A stretch of 64,000 bases of DNA. Source: Streptomyces luomodiensis. Lineage in GTDB: Bacteria > Actinomycetota > Actinomycetes > Streptomycetales > Streptomycetaceae. Positions 10,973-19,592 of this stretch are shown in pieces. The notes beneath the pieces are model-generated. The model made no database searches, was not told where the DNA came from, and saw only the letters and a program-made list of their open reading frames with translations. Within the stretch, counting starts at the first letter, position 1, and each line of letters starts with the position of its first letter. The translations under genes were made by a program, and so were the position numbers. The DNA lies in the NCBI RefSeq assembly GCF_031679605.1, contig NZ_CP117522.1:2790001-2854000 (forward strand). Direction: 5' to 3'.

Positions 10973-11716
10973 CTAGCGCGCTCCCGAGCCCGCCGCGGGC
11001 GGCAGGGCCGGCTCCGGATCGCGGGGGCCGAACAGCCCCGTCAGCGCCAGGTGGATCACCATCGCCGCCACCGACCACGACAGCAGCGCGCCCTTCGCGC
11101 CCAGCTTCAGCGGTCCGTCGAAGGTGACGCCCTTACCGGCCGACTTGGCATGAGCCACGACGTCCGAGGTGGGTCCCAGCCATACGCCCAGCCGCCAGGC
11201 GATCACCGAGGCGAGCACCCCGCCGATCGCCAGCCCGACGACCAGCGCGATACCGCCGCGGCGGAAGAGCAGAAAGACGACGACGGCCGAGACCACCCCG
11301 AAGGCGAGCCCGAGCAGCGTGAACACACCGTCCGCGCCGATCGCGTCCTCACCTTCCGAGTTCGCCAGATAAACGGCGGAGCCGTCCGAGACCAGCGGCA
11401 CCTTCGGCGCCCACCACAGCCACAGCAGCCCGAGAAGCACCCCCGCGACCGCCACCGCGATGGCGACCAGCGACGCCTGCACCAGTTCGGCGCGCAACTC
11501 GGGCCCCGGCTCGGACTGCTCCGAGTGCTCCGGGTGGTCCGAGTGGTCGGGGTGGCCAGGGTGGTCGGGATGACCGGACTGCCCGGGATGGCTGCTTTGC
11601 TCCGGGTGCCCGGAATGTTCGGGGTGTCCGTACGGCTGCCCCTGGGACGGCGGCCGGCCCCCGGCAGGATCATCGTGCGGCGAAGGCTGATCATGTGGCG
11701 TCAACGGTGCGGTCAC
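10973..11716 (-). CDS. DUF2567-like membrane protein with a histidine-rich N-terminal repeat
   Basis: 247 residues from a GTG at 11716. Residues about 31-68 are a degenerate repeat of His-Pro-x-x-Ser/Gly (HPEHSGHPEQSSHPGQS) containing ten histidines in 34 residues. Four transmembrane helices follow (ASLVAIAVAVAGVLLGLLW, FTLLGLAFGVVSAVVVFLL, IALVVGLAIGGVLASVIAW, LLSWSVAAMVIHLALTGLF). A conserved-looking extracytoplasmic loop (SDGSAVYLANSEGED) lies between helices 1 and 2. The core resembles DUF2567 of actinobacteria, whose function is unknown. The gene lies downstream of an ABC permease and may be co-transcribed. Confidence 0.7.
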   Translation of the reverse strand: MTAPLTPHDQPSPHDDPAGGRPPSQGQPYGHPEHSGHPEQSSHPGQSGHPDHPGHPDHSDHPEHSEQSEPGPELRAELVQASLVAIAVAVAGVLLGLLWLWWAPKVPLVSDGSAVYLANSEGEDAIGADGVFTLLGLAFGVVSAVVVFLLFRRGGIALVVGLAIGGVLASVIAWRLGVWLGPTSDVVAHAKSAGKGVTFDGPLKLGAKGALLSWSVAAMVIHLALTGLFGPRDPEPALPPAAGSGAR

Positions 11717-11775
11717 CCCGTCATCGTGCCAGGCGGATGGCGTACATCGGTCGGCGGGAGGTTCACTGCGGCGCG

Positions 11776-12663
11776 TCACCGCACCGCCGCCCGCCGATAG
11801 GCCCAGGTCGCGGCCGCGAGGGACACCACGGCCACCCCCGCGCACACCCCGAGGTCGGCACAGATCACCCACCAGTCGGGCTGCCCGTCGAAGGACCGCG
11901 CCAGGGCCTCCACACCGTACGTCGAGGGCAGCAGATCGCGCACGTACGACACTACCTGCGGCATCCGGGCCGCGGGCAGCACGCCCAGCAGCAGCGCGGC
12001 GGACATCCCCAACTGCCCGCACAGCGTGGCGAGTTCCTGGCGCGGTGCGAGCAGCCCCAGCGCGGCGCCGAGTCCGGCGAGGGCGGCGCCGGAGAGCGGG
12101 ATCACGGCGAGGAGGATCCACAGATGCGCCATGGGCAGCTGGAAGAGGGCACTGCCCATGACCGCGGTGACGGCGGTCCCGGGCACGGTGAAGGAGGCGT
12201 ACGCGGCGGCCGCCCCGAGCACCACGGCCGCGGGCGGCACCGGCAGGGTCGCGTAGTGGTCGAGCCCGCCGCTGGCCCGCAGCTGGCCGAAGTACTGCGC
12301 GAGCAGGTTGAGCGCCACGAAGGCGACGACGAGCACGCTCGACCCGGCCACCACGGACCGTGCCTCGTTTCCGCCGTCCACCACCCCGCGCATCAGGATC
12401 ATGATCCCGACGGACTGGAAGGTCGCCACGAACAGCAGGGGTATCCGGGCCACCCGGGCCCGCGAGAGCTGGGCGCGGTAGACCGCGGCGAGCGCGGGGA
12501 AGAGCCGTGCCCGCGCCGCCAGGGGCGCGGGCACATCACCGGCCCCGCCGGACGCCCCCGACGTACCAGAGGCGTCAGGAGCACCGGAGACACCCGAGGT
12601 ACCGGAGGCACCGGGCACACCTGTGGTCCCGGACACACCGGACAGGGCGGGCACGACACTCAC
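11776..12663 (-). CDS. ABC transporter permease (ABC-2 type)
   Basis: 295 residues from the GTG at 12663, chosen because GGAG lies 9 bases upstream. An in-frame GTG at 12681 has no such site. A Gly/Ser/Thr/Ala-rich stretch of about 40 residues (VPGASGTSGVSGAPD) precedes the membrane domain. About six hydrophobic helices follow (for example IPLLFVATFQSVGIMILM and SVLVVAFVALNLLAQYF), the layout of ABC-2 exporter permeases. Its partner ATPase is encoded immediately upstream. The substrate is unknown. Confidence 0.82.
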   Translation of the reverse strand: MSVVPALSGVSGTTGVPGASGTSGVSGAPDASGTSGASGGAGDVPAPLAARARLFPALAAVYRAQLSRARVARIPLLFVATFQSVGIMILMRGVVDGGNEARSVVAGSSVLVVAFVALNLLAQYFGQLRASGGLDHYATLPVPPAAVVLGAAAAYASFTVPGTAVTAVMGSALFQLPMAHLWILLAVIPLSGAALAGLGAALGLLAPRQELATLCGQLGMSAALLLGVLPAARMPQVVSYVRDLLPSTYGVEALARSFDGQPDWWVICADLGVCAGVAVVSLAAATWAYRRAAVR

Positions 12664-12681
12664 GTTGCGCTGCTCCTTCAC

Positions 12682-12745
12682 CTACACGGGTCTACGGTTC
12701 TACGGCTTCACGGTTCTACGGCTGCATGGCTCTACGGCCCGAAAT
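12682..12745. repeat. Degenerate 16-bp tandem repeat between the ABC ATPase and permease genes
   Basis: About four 16-bp units at 12682, 12698, 12714 and 12730 share the core TCTACGG; the second and third copies match best (TTCTACGGCTTCACGG, TTCTACGGCTGCATGG). It occupies half of the 124-bp spacer between the two co-directional genes. Confidence 0.7.
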
Positions 12746-12787
12746 ACGGTCACGGCCACCGGCGCGTTCACCGGAGCGCCCCGGCCA

Positions 12788-13828
12788 TCACGCCTTCACC
12801 AGCCCCTGCGCGCCCTCCGCACGGCCGCCCAGGGCGAGGTACACATCCTCCAGGCTCGGCGTGGCGAGAGTGAAATCGTCCAGCGCGGCGAAGGCGGGAC
12901 CACCGGTCACGGTGGCGACGGCGGCGCGCGCGTCGTCCGGCGCGAGCCGCAGCGTCCAGCGCCGCCCCAGGGCCCCGTCCGCGGCCCGAGCCGCCTCGGC
13001 GGCCTTCCGCAGGGCGGCGACCCCGGGCACGTCCAGCGGCGGCTCGGTGCGCCACACCAGCTCCAGCCGCACCTCGTCGGCGACCAGCGCCTTGAGCCCG
13101 GCGGGCGTGTCGCAGGCGATCACCCGGCCGCGGTCCAGCACGGCGACCCGGTCCAGAACCGTTTCCGCCTCGATCACGTTGTGGGTGACCAGCAGCACCG
13201 TGACCCCCCGCTCGGCCCGCCGCCGGTCCACGGCCGCCCATACGGCGCGCCGGGCCACGGGGTCCATCCCGGTGGTGGGCTCGTCCAGCACCAGCAGCGG
13301 CCGCTCCCCGACCAGCGCGGCGGCGACGCAGGCCAGCCGCCGCTGCCCGCCGGAGAGCTTCTTCAGCGGCCGCCCGGCGAGTCCCCCGAGCCCCAGCTCC
13401 TCGATCACCGCGTCCCGCTCCGCGCGGGCCGCGCGGTTGTCCAGCCCGCGCAGCCGCGCGGTGGTCTCGGCGGCGAGGGAGACGGTCAGCTCGTCCAGCG
13501 CGGTCGAGTCCTGGCCGAGATAGCCCAGCAGCCGGGCGGCGCGCTCGGGGTGGCGTACCAGATCGTGGCCGAGCACCCGCACCCTGCCCTCGTCGGGCCG
13601 CAGCAGGCCGGTGAGCTGCCGTACCAGGGTGGACTTGCCGGCGCCGTTGGGCCCGAGCAGCCCGAAGACCTCGCCGCGCACCACATCGAGGTCGATGCCG
13701 TCGCTGGCCCGGACGGCGGGCGTGGCGGGCGCGCCGCGCCGGCCACGCGCCGCGGGATAGGTCTTGACCAGGCCGCGCACGGTGCACACCACATCGCCGC
13801 TCGTCGCCTGTTTCGCGCCCGTCCTCAC
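12788..13828 (-). CDS. ABC transporter ATP-binding protein
   Basis: 346 residues. It has Walker A (LLGPNGAGKSTLVRQL), signature (LSGGQRRLACVAAAL), Walker B with D-loop (LLVLDEPTTGMD) and the H-loop (LLVTHNVIEAE). The C-terminal domain of about 110 residues after the ATPase is typical of drug and lipid exporters of the DrrA/CcmA type. It energises the permease encoded just downstream. The start at 13828 is followed by the conserved CTVRGLVKTYPAARG strand. Confidence 0.93.
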   Translation of the reverse strand: MRTGAKQATSGDVVCTVRGLVKTYPAARGRRGAPATPAVRASDGIDLDVVRGEVFGLLGPNGAGKSTLVRQLTGLLRPDEGRVRVLGHDLVRHPERAARLLGYLGQDSTALDELTVSLAAETTARLRGLDNRAARAERDAVIEELGLGGLAGRPLKKLSGGQRRLACVAAALVGERPLLVLDEPTTGMDPVARRAVWAAVDRRRAERGVTVLLVTHNVIEAETVLDRVAVLDRGRVIACDTPAGLKALVADEVRLELVWRTEPPLDVPGVAALRKAAEAARAADGALGRRWTLRLAPDDARAAVATVTGGPAFAALDDFTLATPSLEDVYLALGGRAEGAQGLVKA

Positions 13829-13905
13829 GAGCTATGAGGGTACGCGCCCAAACACCCACACCCGCGCCCGGGGCCCGTGCCCGCGGCGGGAGAACGGCGG
13901 GCAGG

Positions 13906-15225
13906 CTACTCCCCGGCCGGTGCGTGCTCCGCCGCCGAACGGACGTCGATCTCACGCCAGAAGCCCGCCCGGATCGCATAGCGGTCGTGCTCGTCGATCT
14001 GGTCGTCCTTGTGGGCCAGCAGCCCGAAGCGGGCCGCGTAGCGCAGCAGTTCGCCGTCGATACGGTGCGGGATGCGGGGGTACTCGGTGGAGAGCTGGTG
14101 CAGATGGCCCGGATCGGCGAGCCGGTCGGCCCAGCGGCGGGCGAAGACCTGGCCGACCTCGAACGGATCGCCGCTGACGGCGGTGATGTCCTCCTCGCGG
14201 TCGGCCCAGCGCTGCTCGGCGCTGGTGAGCTGGGCCAGCATGGGCAGGTTGGCGGTCTCCGGCGGCTCCCCCACCCCGGTGCCGGGGCCGCGGTCGATCC
14301 AGCCCTTGTCGGAGGACCAGCGCAGGGTGGCACCGGCGGCCTGCTGCCGCTCCGCCTGGCCGCCGGGCACGGCCGGGCCGCGGCCCAGGTCGGCGAGGTC
14401 CTTGGGGGTGGGCACGCCCCGGCCGGCGCCCCCTGCCGCGGTGTCCGGGCCCGCCCCGGGGGCCGCGGCGGCGGGACGGCCGGGAGCGGCCGCCGGGTCG
14501 GTCACCCCGGCGCCGGTCCTGGCGGTGCCGTTGCGGCCGGGGGGCGCCTCGCCCGCGCCGGGCGGGGCGGCCGCGGCGGCGGCAGCGGCGGCCGCCGCCG
14601 TCTCCGGCAGCGGGGCGGAGAGGATGGCCGCGATCTCCGGGCGCGGCTCGGAGACGGGCGCGCAGGGCCCGGGAAGCTCCTTGGCGCGCACCGCCCGGGT
14701 GATCCAGGCACGGTCCAGGACGCGCCGCTCATCGGCCTCGGCGACGAGGTCCTCGGACTGGTTGTAGTCGCCGTCGGCGGCCTGGACCGCCCACAGGTGG
14801 ACGGCGACGCCGTGTTCCTTGGCCGACATCAGTCCGGGCAGCAGATCCCCGTCGCCGGTGACGAGCACGATGTCGGAGCAGGCGCGGTTGCGGGCGAGCT
14901 CGGTGAGCTCGGCGTGCATGGCGGCGTCGACGCCCTTCTGGGCCCAACGGCCGTCACTGCGGGTGAGCGCGCCCAGCCGGACGGTCACCCGGGGCATCAC
15001 GCGCAGCCTCCGGTGCTCGGGCTGCGGGACGCGGTCGGGGGCGCCGTCGAACCAGTAGATGCGCAGCAGCGGACGCTCGGTCTCGGCCTCGGCCCGCTCC
15101 CGCAGGCCCTGGATGAGGGTCGCGTGGTCAACGGAAATACGCGACCGGGCGGGCTCCCCGGCCAGCAGGCTCGCGGCGGCGCCCAGCAGATACCCGGCGT
15201 CCACCAGGACGACGCAGCGGTCCAC
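13906..15225 (-). CDS. NYN domain (PIN-like) putative RNase
   Basis: 439 residues. The N-terminal 180 residues form a NYN domain, with acidic residues in VVLVDAGYLLGA, in WAQKGVDAAMHAEL and in DIVLVTGDGDLLPGLM, the expected metal-site positions of PIN-fold nucleases. A low-complexity linker with an 11-alanine run and many Gly/Pro follows. A conserved C-terminal domain of about 110 residues (FEVGQVFARRWADRL, RIPHRIDGELLRYAARFG) resembles a winged-helix or RNA-binding module. Together these suggest an RNA-processing nuclease, by inference. The start is a GTG. Confidence 0.85.
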   Translation of the reverse strand: MDRCVVLVDAGYLLGAAASLLAGEPARSRISVDHATLIQGLRERAEAETERPLLRIYWFDGAPDRVPQPEHRRLRVMPRVTVRLGALTRSDGRWAQKGVDAAMHAELTELARNRACSDIVLVTGDGDLLPGLMSAKEHGVAVHLWAVQAADGDYNQSEDLVAEADERRVLDRAWITRAVRAKELPGPCAPVSEPRPEIAAILSAPLPETAAAAAAAAAAAPPGAGEAPPGRNGTARTGAGVTDPAAAPGRPAAAAPGAGPDTAAGGAGRGVPTPKDLADLGRGPAVPGGQAERQQAAGATLRWSSDKGWIDRGPGTGVGEPPETANLPMLAQLTSAEQRWADREEDITAVSGDPFEVGQVFARRWADRLADPGHLHQLSTEYPRIPHRIDGELLRYAARFGLLAHKDDQIDEHDRYAIRAGFWREIDVRSAAEHAPAGE

Positions 15226-15529
15226 GTTCCACCCTCTTTCCTGACGGTCCAGTCCTCGGTCGCCCCCCGCACACAGCCATGCCCCGGATCTCCCCTTCGG
15301 CCTTCCTTCGAGTCTGCCCGACCGTACGGGGGGTTATCAGTCCGAACTGGATCACCGGCGTGGCGGATACGGCCTACCCGCCAACACCCTCCTTCTCACT
15401 CACGGTAATTGCCCGAAATGCACGGGTCACCGTGGCGTGTCACTGTTCTTCCCGAAGGGATTCTCACCGGAGGGCCCTTCATCGGGGGACTCTTCGCCGG
15501 GGGCTGATCCCAACTGGAGGAACACCACC
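15226..15529. other. Intergenic region between divergent NYN and small-protein genes
   Basis: 304 bp without a supportable gene; it must hold promoters for both neighbours. The stretch near 15400-15420 is relatively AT-rich. ACTGGAGG at 15513-15520 is the ribosome-binding site of the small gene. I could not find a -35/-10 pair worth committing to. Confidence 0.5.
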
Positions 15530-15697
15530 ATGGGCAAGAACAAGAACCGCACTCGCAAGCAGCAGCAGGAGCAGGGCATGGCCGACCGCCCCGCCGAGCA
15601 GCAGTCCTCGATGGACGCGCAGTCGCAGGCGATGCGGTCGGAGGGCAGCCCGTCGACGGCGCGCAAGACCCGGCAGAAGAGCTTCGGCCACAACTGA
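15530..15697 (+). CDS. Small basic, hydrophilic protein of unknown function
   Basis: 55 residues from the ATG at 15530 with TGGAGG just upstream. It is rich in Lys, Arg, Gln and Ser with no hydrophobic segment (MGKNKNRTRKQQQEQ at the start, TARKTRQKSFGHN at the end). It is probably intrinsically disordered. The clean ribosome-binding site and normal codon usage support it. I do not recognise a characterised family. Confidence 0.65.
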   Translation: MGKNKNRTRKQQQEQGMADRPAEQQSSMDAQSQAMRSEGSPSTARKTRQKSFGHN

Positions 15698-15751
15698 GGC
15701 ACCGCGCGGCGGCACCGGCCGCCGCGACGGCGGGCCGCGCGGCAGCGGCCC

Positions 15752-15780
15752 CGGGGCGCGCCCGTGCCGGGCGCGCCCCG
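15752..15780. terminator. Hairpin terminator at the dnaE 3' end
   Basis: Arms 15752-15763 and 15769-15780 pair perfectly over 12 bp (CGGGGCGCGCCC) with a 5-base loop. It lies between the convergent small-protein gene (+) and dnaE (-). Confidence 0.55.
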
Positions 15781-15831
15781 CGCGCTGAAGGGGGCCGGGT
15801 CAGCGAGGCGAACGCCGGCCGGGCCGGGCGG

Positions 15832-18800
15832 TCACCCGGCCAGACAGGACGCCCCCAGCAGCACCTTGAGGTCGCCGAAGAGCGCCGGGTCGGGGGTGAC
15901 GCGGTGCCGGTCGAGCCGCAGCACGGTGGTCTTCCGGGCCCCCTGGAGCTTGATCCGCACCTCGGTGGAGCCGCGGTGGTGGGTGAGCACCTCGCCGAGC
16001 TTCTCGACCAGCGGCGGGGTGACCTTGACCGTGGGAATGGTGATCGTCACGGGCGCGTTGGCCGACGCCTCGGACAGATCGGGAACCATCAGCTCCATGG
16101 CGACCAGCCGGGGCACGTCCTCGCGCTTGTCCAGCCGGCCCTTGACGAAGACGACCGCGTCCTCCACGAGCTGGGTGGAGACCAGCTGGTAGGTGGCGGG
16201 GAAGAACATGCACTCGATGGAGCCGGCCAGGTCCTCCACGGTGGCGATGGCCCAGGCGTTGCCCTGTTTGGTCATCTTGCGCTGGAGGCCGGAGATGATG
16301 CCGCCGATGGTGACGATCGCACCGTCGGCGTGCTCGCCCCCGGTGAGCGCGGCGATCGCGGCGTCCGCCTTCTCGTTCAGCACATGCTCGATACCGAACA
16401 GCGGATGGTCGGAGACATACAGGCCCAGCATCTCCCGCTCCTGGGCCAGCAGATAGGCCTTGTCCCATTCGACGTCCGAGAACTCGACGTCGAGCCCGAA
16501 GCCCGGCCCGTCGCTGTCCCCGCCGTCGCCGCCCAGGCCGCCGAAGAGGTCGAACTGCCCCTCGGCCTCCTTGCGCTTCACCGCGACCACATTGTCGATC
16601 AGCGCCTCGTAGTGCGCCATCAGCCCCTTGCGGGTGTGGCCCATCTCGTCGAAGGCGCCCGCCTTGATCAGCGATTCGGTGGTGCGCTTGTTGCAGACCA
16701 CCGCCTCGACCTTGTCCAGGTAGTCCGGGAACGAGGCGTACTTCCCCTTGGCCTTACGGCCGCGGATGATCGCTTCCACCACGTTCTGACCGACGTTCCG
16801 GACCGCCGTGAGACCGAAGAGGATCACATCATCACCCTGGGCGGTGAAGTTGGCCTCGGACTCATTGACGTTGGGCGGCAGCACCTTGATGCCCATGCGG
16901 CGGCATTCGTTCAGATAGACCGCCGACTTGTCCTTGTCGTCACGGACCGAGGTGAGCAGCGCCGCCATGTACTCGGCGGGGTAGTTGGCCTTGAGGTACG
17001 CGGTCCAGTAGGTGACCAGGCCGTACGCGGAGGAGTGCGCCTTGTTGAACGCGTATCCGGCGAACGGGACCAGCACGTCCCACACCGCCTGGATGGCCTC
17101 GTCGGAGTACCCCTTCTCGCGGGCGCCCTTCTGGAAGTTGACGAACTCCTTCTCCAGCACCTCGGGCTTCTTCTTGCCCATCGCACGGCGCAGCAGGTCG
17201 GCCTGGCCGAGCGAGTAGCCCGCGAGCACCTGGGCGGCCTTCTGCACCTGCTCCTGGTACACGATGAGGCCGTAGGTGATGCCGAGGACCTCCTTGAGCG
17301 GCTCCTCCAGCTCGGGGTGGATCGGGGTGATCTCCTGCTGCCCGTTCTTCCGCAGCGCGTAGTTGATGTGCGAGTTCATGCCCATCGGACCCGGCCGGTA
17401 GAGGGCCGAGACGGCGGAAATGTCCTCGAAGTTGTCGGGCTTCATCATGCGCAGCAGGGAGCGCATGGGACCGCCGTCGAACTGGAAGACGCCGAGGGTG
17501 TCACCGCGGCAGAGCAGTTCGAAGGTCTTGGGGTCGTCCAGGGACAGATCGAGCAGCTTCAGATCGATGCCCTTGTTGGCGCGCACCATCTTGACGGCGT
17601 CGTCCATGATGGTGAGGTTGCGCAGGCCCAGGAAGTCCATCTTCAGCAGGCCCAGCGACTCACAGGTGGGGTAGTCCCACTGGGTCACGACCTGGCCGTC
17701 GTTCTTCGGCGAGAAGACCGGGACGTGGTCGGTCACCGTCTCGCTCGACATGATCACGCCGGCGGCGTGCACACCCATCTGGCGCACCAGGCCCTCGATA
17801 CCGCGGGCGGTGTCGATGACCTTCTTGACATCCGGCTCGTTCTCGTACATTCCGCGCACCTCGCCCGCCTCGCTGTAGCGGGGGTGGCTGGAGTCGGTGA
17901 TGCCGGAGAGCGGGATGCCCTTGCCCAGGACGTCGGCGGGCATCGCCTTGGTGATGCGGTCGCCCATCGCGTACGGGTAGCCCAGCACACGGGCCGAGTC
18001 CTTGATGGCGTTCTTGGCCTTGATGGTGCCGTAGGTGCCGATCTGGGCGACCTTGTCGGCGCCGTATTTCTCGGTGACGTACCGGATCACCTCACCGCGC
18101 CGACGCTCGTCGAAGTCGATGTCGACATCGGGCATGGACACGCGCTCGGGGTTGAGGAACCGCTCGAAGATCAGCCCGTGCTCGACCGGGTCGAGGTCGG
18201 TGATGCCCATCGCGTACGAGACGATCGAACCGGCCGCGGAGCCTCGGCCGGGGCCGACCGCGATGCCGTTGTTCTTGGCCCACATGATGAAGTCGGCGAC
18301 CACGAGGAAGTAGCCCGGGAACCCCATCTGGATGATGACGTCCATCTCGTACTCGGCGAGCTTCTGGCGGTCCTCGGGGACGCCGCCGGGGAAGCGGCGG
18401 GCCATCCCCTTGCGGACCTCCTCCTGGAACCAGGTGACCTCGGTGTACCCCTCGGGGACGTCGAACCGGGGCATCAGGTCGCGCTTCTCGAACCACCCGG
18501 TGGTGTCGATCTGCTCGGCGACCAGCAGGGTGTTGGCGCACCCCTGCTGCCAGGCGTCGGAGGAGTCGATGGCGTACATCTCCTCCGTGGACTTCAGGTA
18601 GTAGCCGGAGCCGTCGAAGCGGAAGCGGTCCGGGTCGGAGAGGTTCTTGCCGGTCTGGACGCACAGCAGCGCGTCGTGCGCCTCCGCCTCACGGGAGTAC
18701 GTGTAGTGCGAGTCATTGGTGACCAGCGGCGGGATGCCCAGCTTCTTGCCGATCTCCAGCAGCCCGTCGCGGACCCGGCGCTCGATCTCGATGCCGTGGT

Positions 18801-19377
18801 CCATCAGCTCCAGGAAGTACCGGTCCTTGCCGAAGATGTCCTGGTACTCGGAGGCGGCCTTGAGGGCCTCGTCGAACTGGCCGAGCCGCAGCCGGGTCTG
18901 CAGCTCGCCCGAGGGGCAGCCGGTGGAGGCGATCAGGCCCTCGGACCACTGGGCGATGGTCTCCTTGTCCATCCGCGGCCACTTGACGAAATAGCCCTCC
19001 ATATAGGCGTCCGAGGAGAGCCGGAAAAGATTGTGCAGACCGGTCTTGTTCGCCGCCCAGATGGTCTTGTGGGTGTAACCACCGGAACCGGAGACGTCAT
19101 CGCGCTTCTGGTGCGGCTGGCCCCACTGCACACGCCGCTTGTAGCGCCGCGACTCGGGCGCCACATACGCCTCGATCCCGATGATCGGCGTGACCCCGGC
19201 GCCCGTCGCCTGCTGGTAGAAGTCGTAGGCGCCGTGCAGGTTGCCGTGGTCGGTCATGGCGATGTGGGTCATGCCCATCTCATTGCAGGCCTTGAACATG
19301 TCCTTGAGCCGCGCCGCACCGTCCAGCAGCGAGTACTGGGTGTGGACATGCAGGTGCGTGAAGGGCGGCTTCGTCAC
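15832..19377 (-). CDS. dnaE: DNA polymerase III alpha subunit DnaE (DnaE1 type)
   Basis: 1181 residues from the GTG at 19377; the protein begins TKPPFTHLHVHTQYSLLDG. It is the catalytic subunit of the replicative polymerase. Order of domains: PHP domain (HVHTQYS, TDHGNLHGAYDF; metal-ligand histidines intact), polymerase palm with catalytic aspartates in MPDVDIDFDERRRGE, fingers (YSLGQADLLRRAMGKKK), and a C-terminal OB fold (TIGGIISGLQRKMTKQGN). The length agrees with actinobacterial DnaE1. In-frame sequence upstream of 19377 looks unlike the family. It is the only replication gene in the window. Confidence 0.97.
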   Translation of the reverse strand: MTKPPFTHLHVHTQYSLLDGAARLKDMFKACNEMGMTHIAMTDHGNLHGAYDFYQQATGAGVTPIIGIEAYVAPESRRYKRRVQWGQPHQKRDDVSGSGGYTHKTIWAANKTGLHNLFRLSSDAYMEGYFVKWPRMDKETIAQWSEGLIASTGCPSGELQTRLRLGQFDEALKAASEYQDIFGKDRYFLELMDHGIEIERRVRDGLLEIGKKLGIPPLVTNDSHYTYSREAEAHDALLCVQTGKNLSDPDRFRFDGSGYYLKSTEEMYAIDSSDAWQQGCANTLLVAEQIDTTGWFEKRDLMPRFDVPEGYTEVTWFQEEVRKGMARRFPGGVPEDRQKLAEYEMDVIIQMGFPGYFLVVADFIMWAKNNGIAVGPGRGSAAGSIVSYAMGITDLDPVEHGLIFERFLNPERVSMPDVDIDFDERRRGEVIRYVTEKYGADKVAQIGTYGTIKAKNAIKDSARVLGYPYAMGDRITKAMPADVLGKGIPLSGITDSSHPRYSEAGEVRGMYENEPDVKKVIDTARGIEGLVRQMGVHAAGVIMSSETVTDHVPVFSPKNDGQVVTQWDYPTCESLGLLKMDFLGLRNLTIMDDAVKMVRANKGIDLKLLDLSLDDPKTFELLCRGDTLGVFQFDGGPMRSLLRMMKPDNFEDISAVSALYRPGPMGMNSHINYALRKNGQQEITPIHPELEEPLKEVLGITYGLIVYQEQVQKAAQVLAGYSLGQADLLRRAMGKKKPEVLEKEFVNFQKGAREKGYSDEAIQAVWDVLVPFAGYAFNKAHSSAYGLVTYWTAYLKANYPAEYMAALLTSVRDDKDKSAVYLNECRRMGIKVLPPNVNESEANFTAQGDDVILFGLTAVRNVGQNVVEAIIRGRKAKGKYASFPDYLDKVEAVVCNKRTTESLIKAGAFDEMGHTRKGLMAHYEALIDNVVAVKRKEAEGQFDLFGGLGGDGGDSDGPGFGLDVEFSDVEWDKAYLLAQEREMLGLYVSDHPLFGIEHVLNEKADAAIAALTGGEHADGAIVTIGGIISGLQRKMTKQGNAWAIATVEDLAGSIECMFFPATYQLVSTQLVEDAVVFVKGRLDKREDVPRLVAMELMVPDLSEASANAPVTITIPTVKVTPPLVEKLGEVLTHHRGSTEVRIKLQGARKTTVLRLDRHRVTPDPALFGDLKVLLGASCLAG

Positions 19378-19592
19378 GGTGGAGGACCTCCGGCGAACAA
19401 TCGATGACGGCAAGGCGAGACAGCACCGAAGGTTACCCCTCCGCACCGACAGGAGCCCGGCACTCACGAGTAGCCTCGGGCGTTGATCCCGACGGGGCGT
19501 CCGGTCCTCCCGCGCACCCGGCGGACCGGAACATACCCTGTCGTATCTGCCATTCCGATCAGACCCCTCATGCCCCCAGGAGGCGCTCCGCG

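Noticed and set aside
15904..19407. 1167-codon plus-strand frame antisense to dnaE
   Set aside because: dnaE is certain from motifs. Long antisense frames are expected at this G+C content, and the product is not protein-like.
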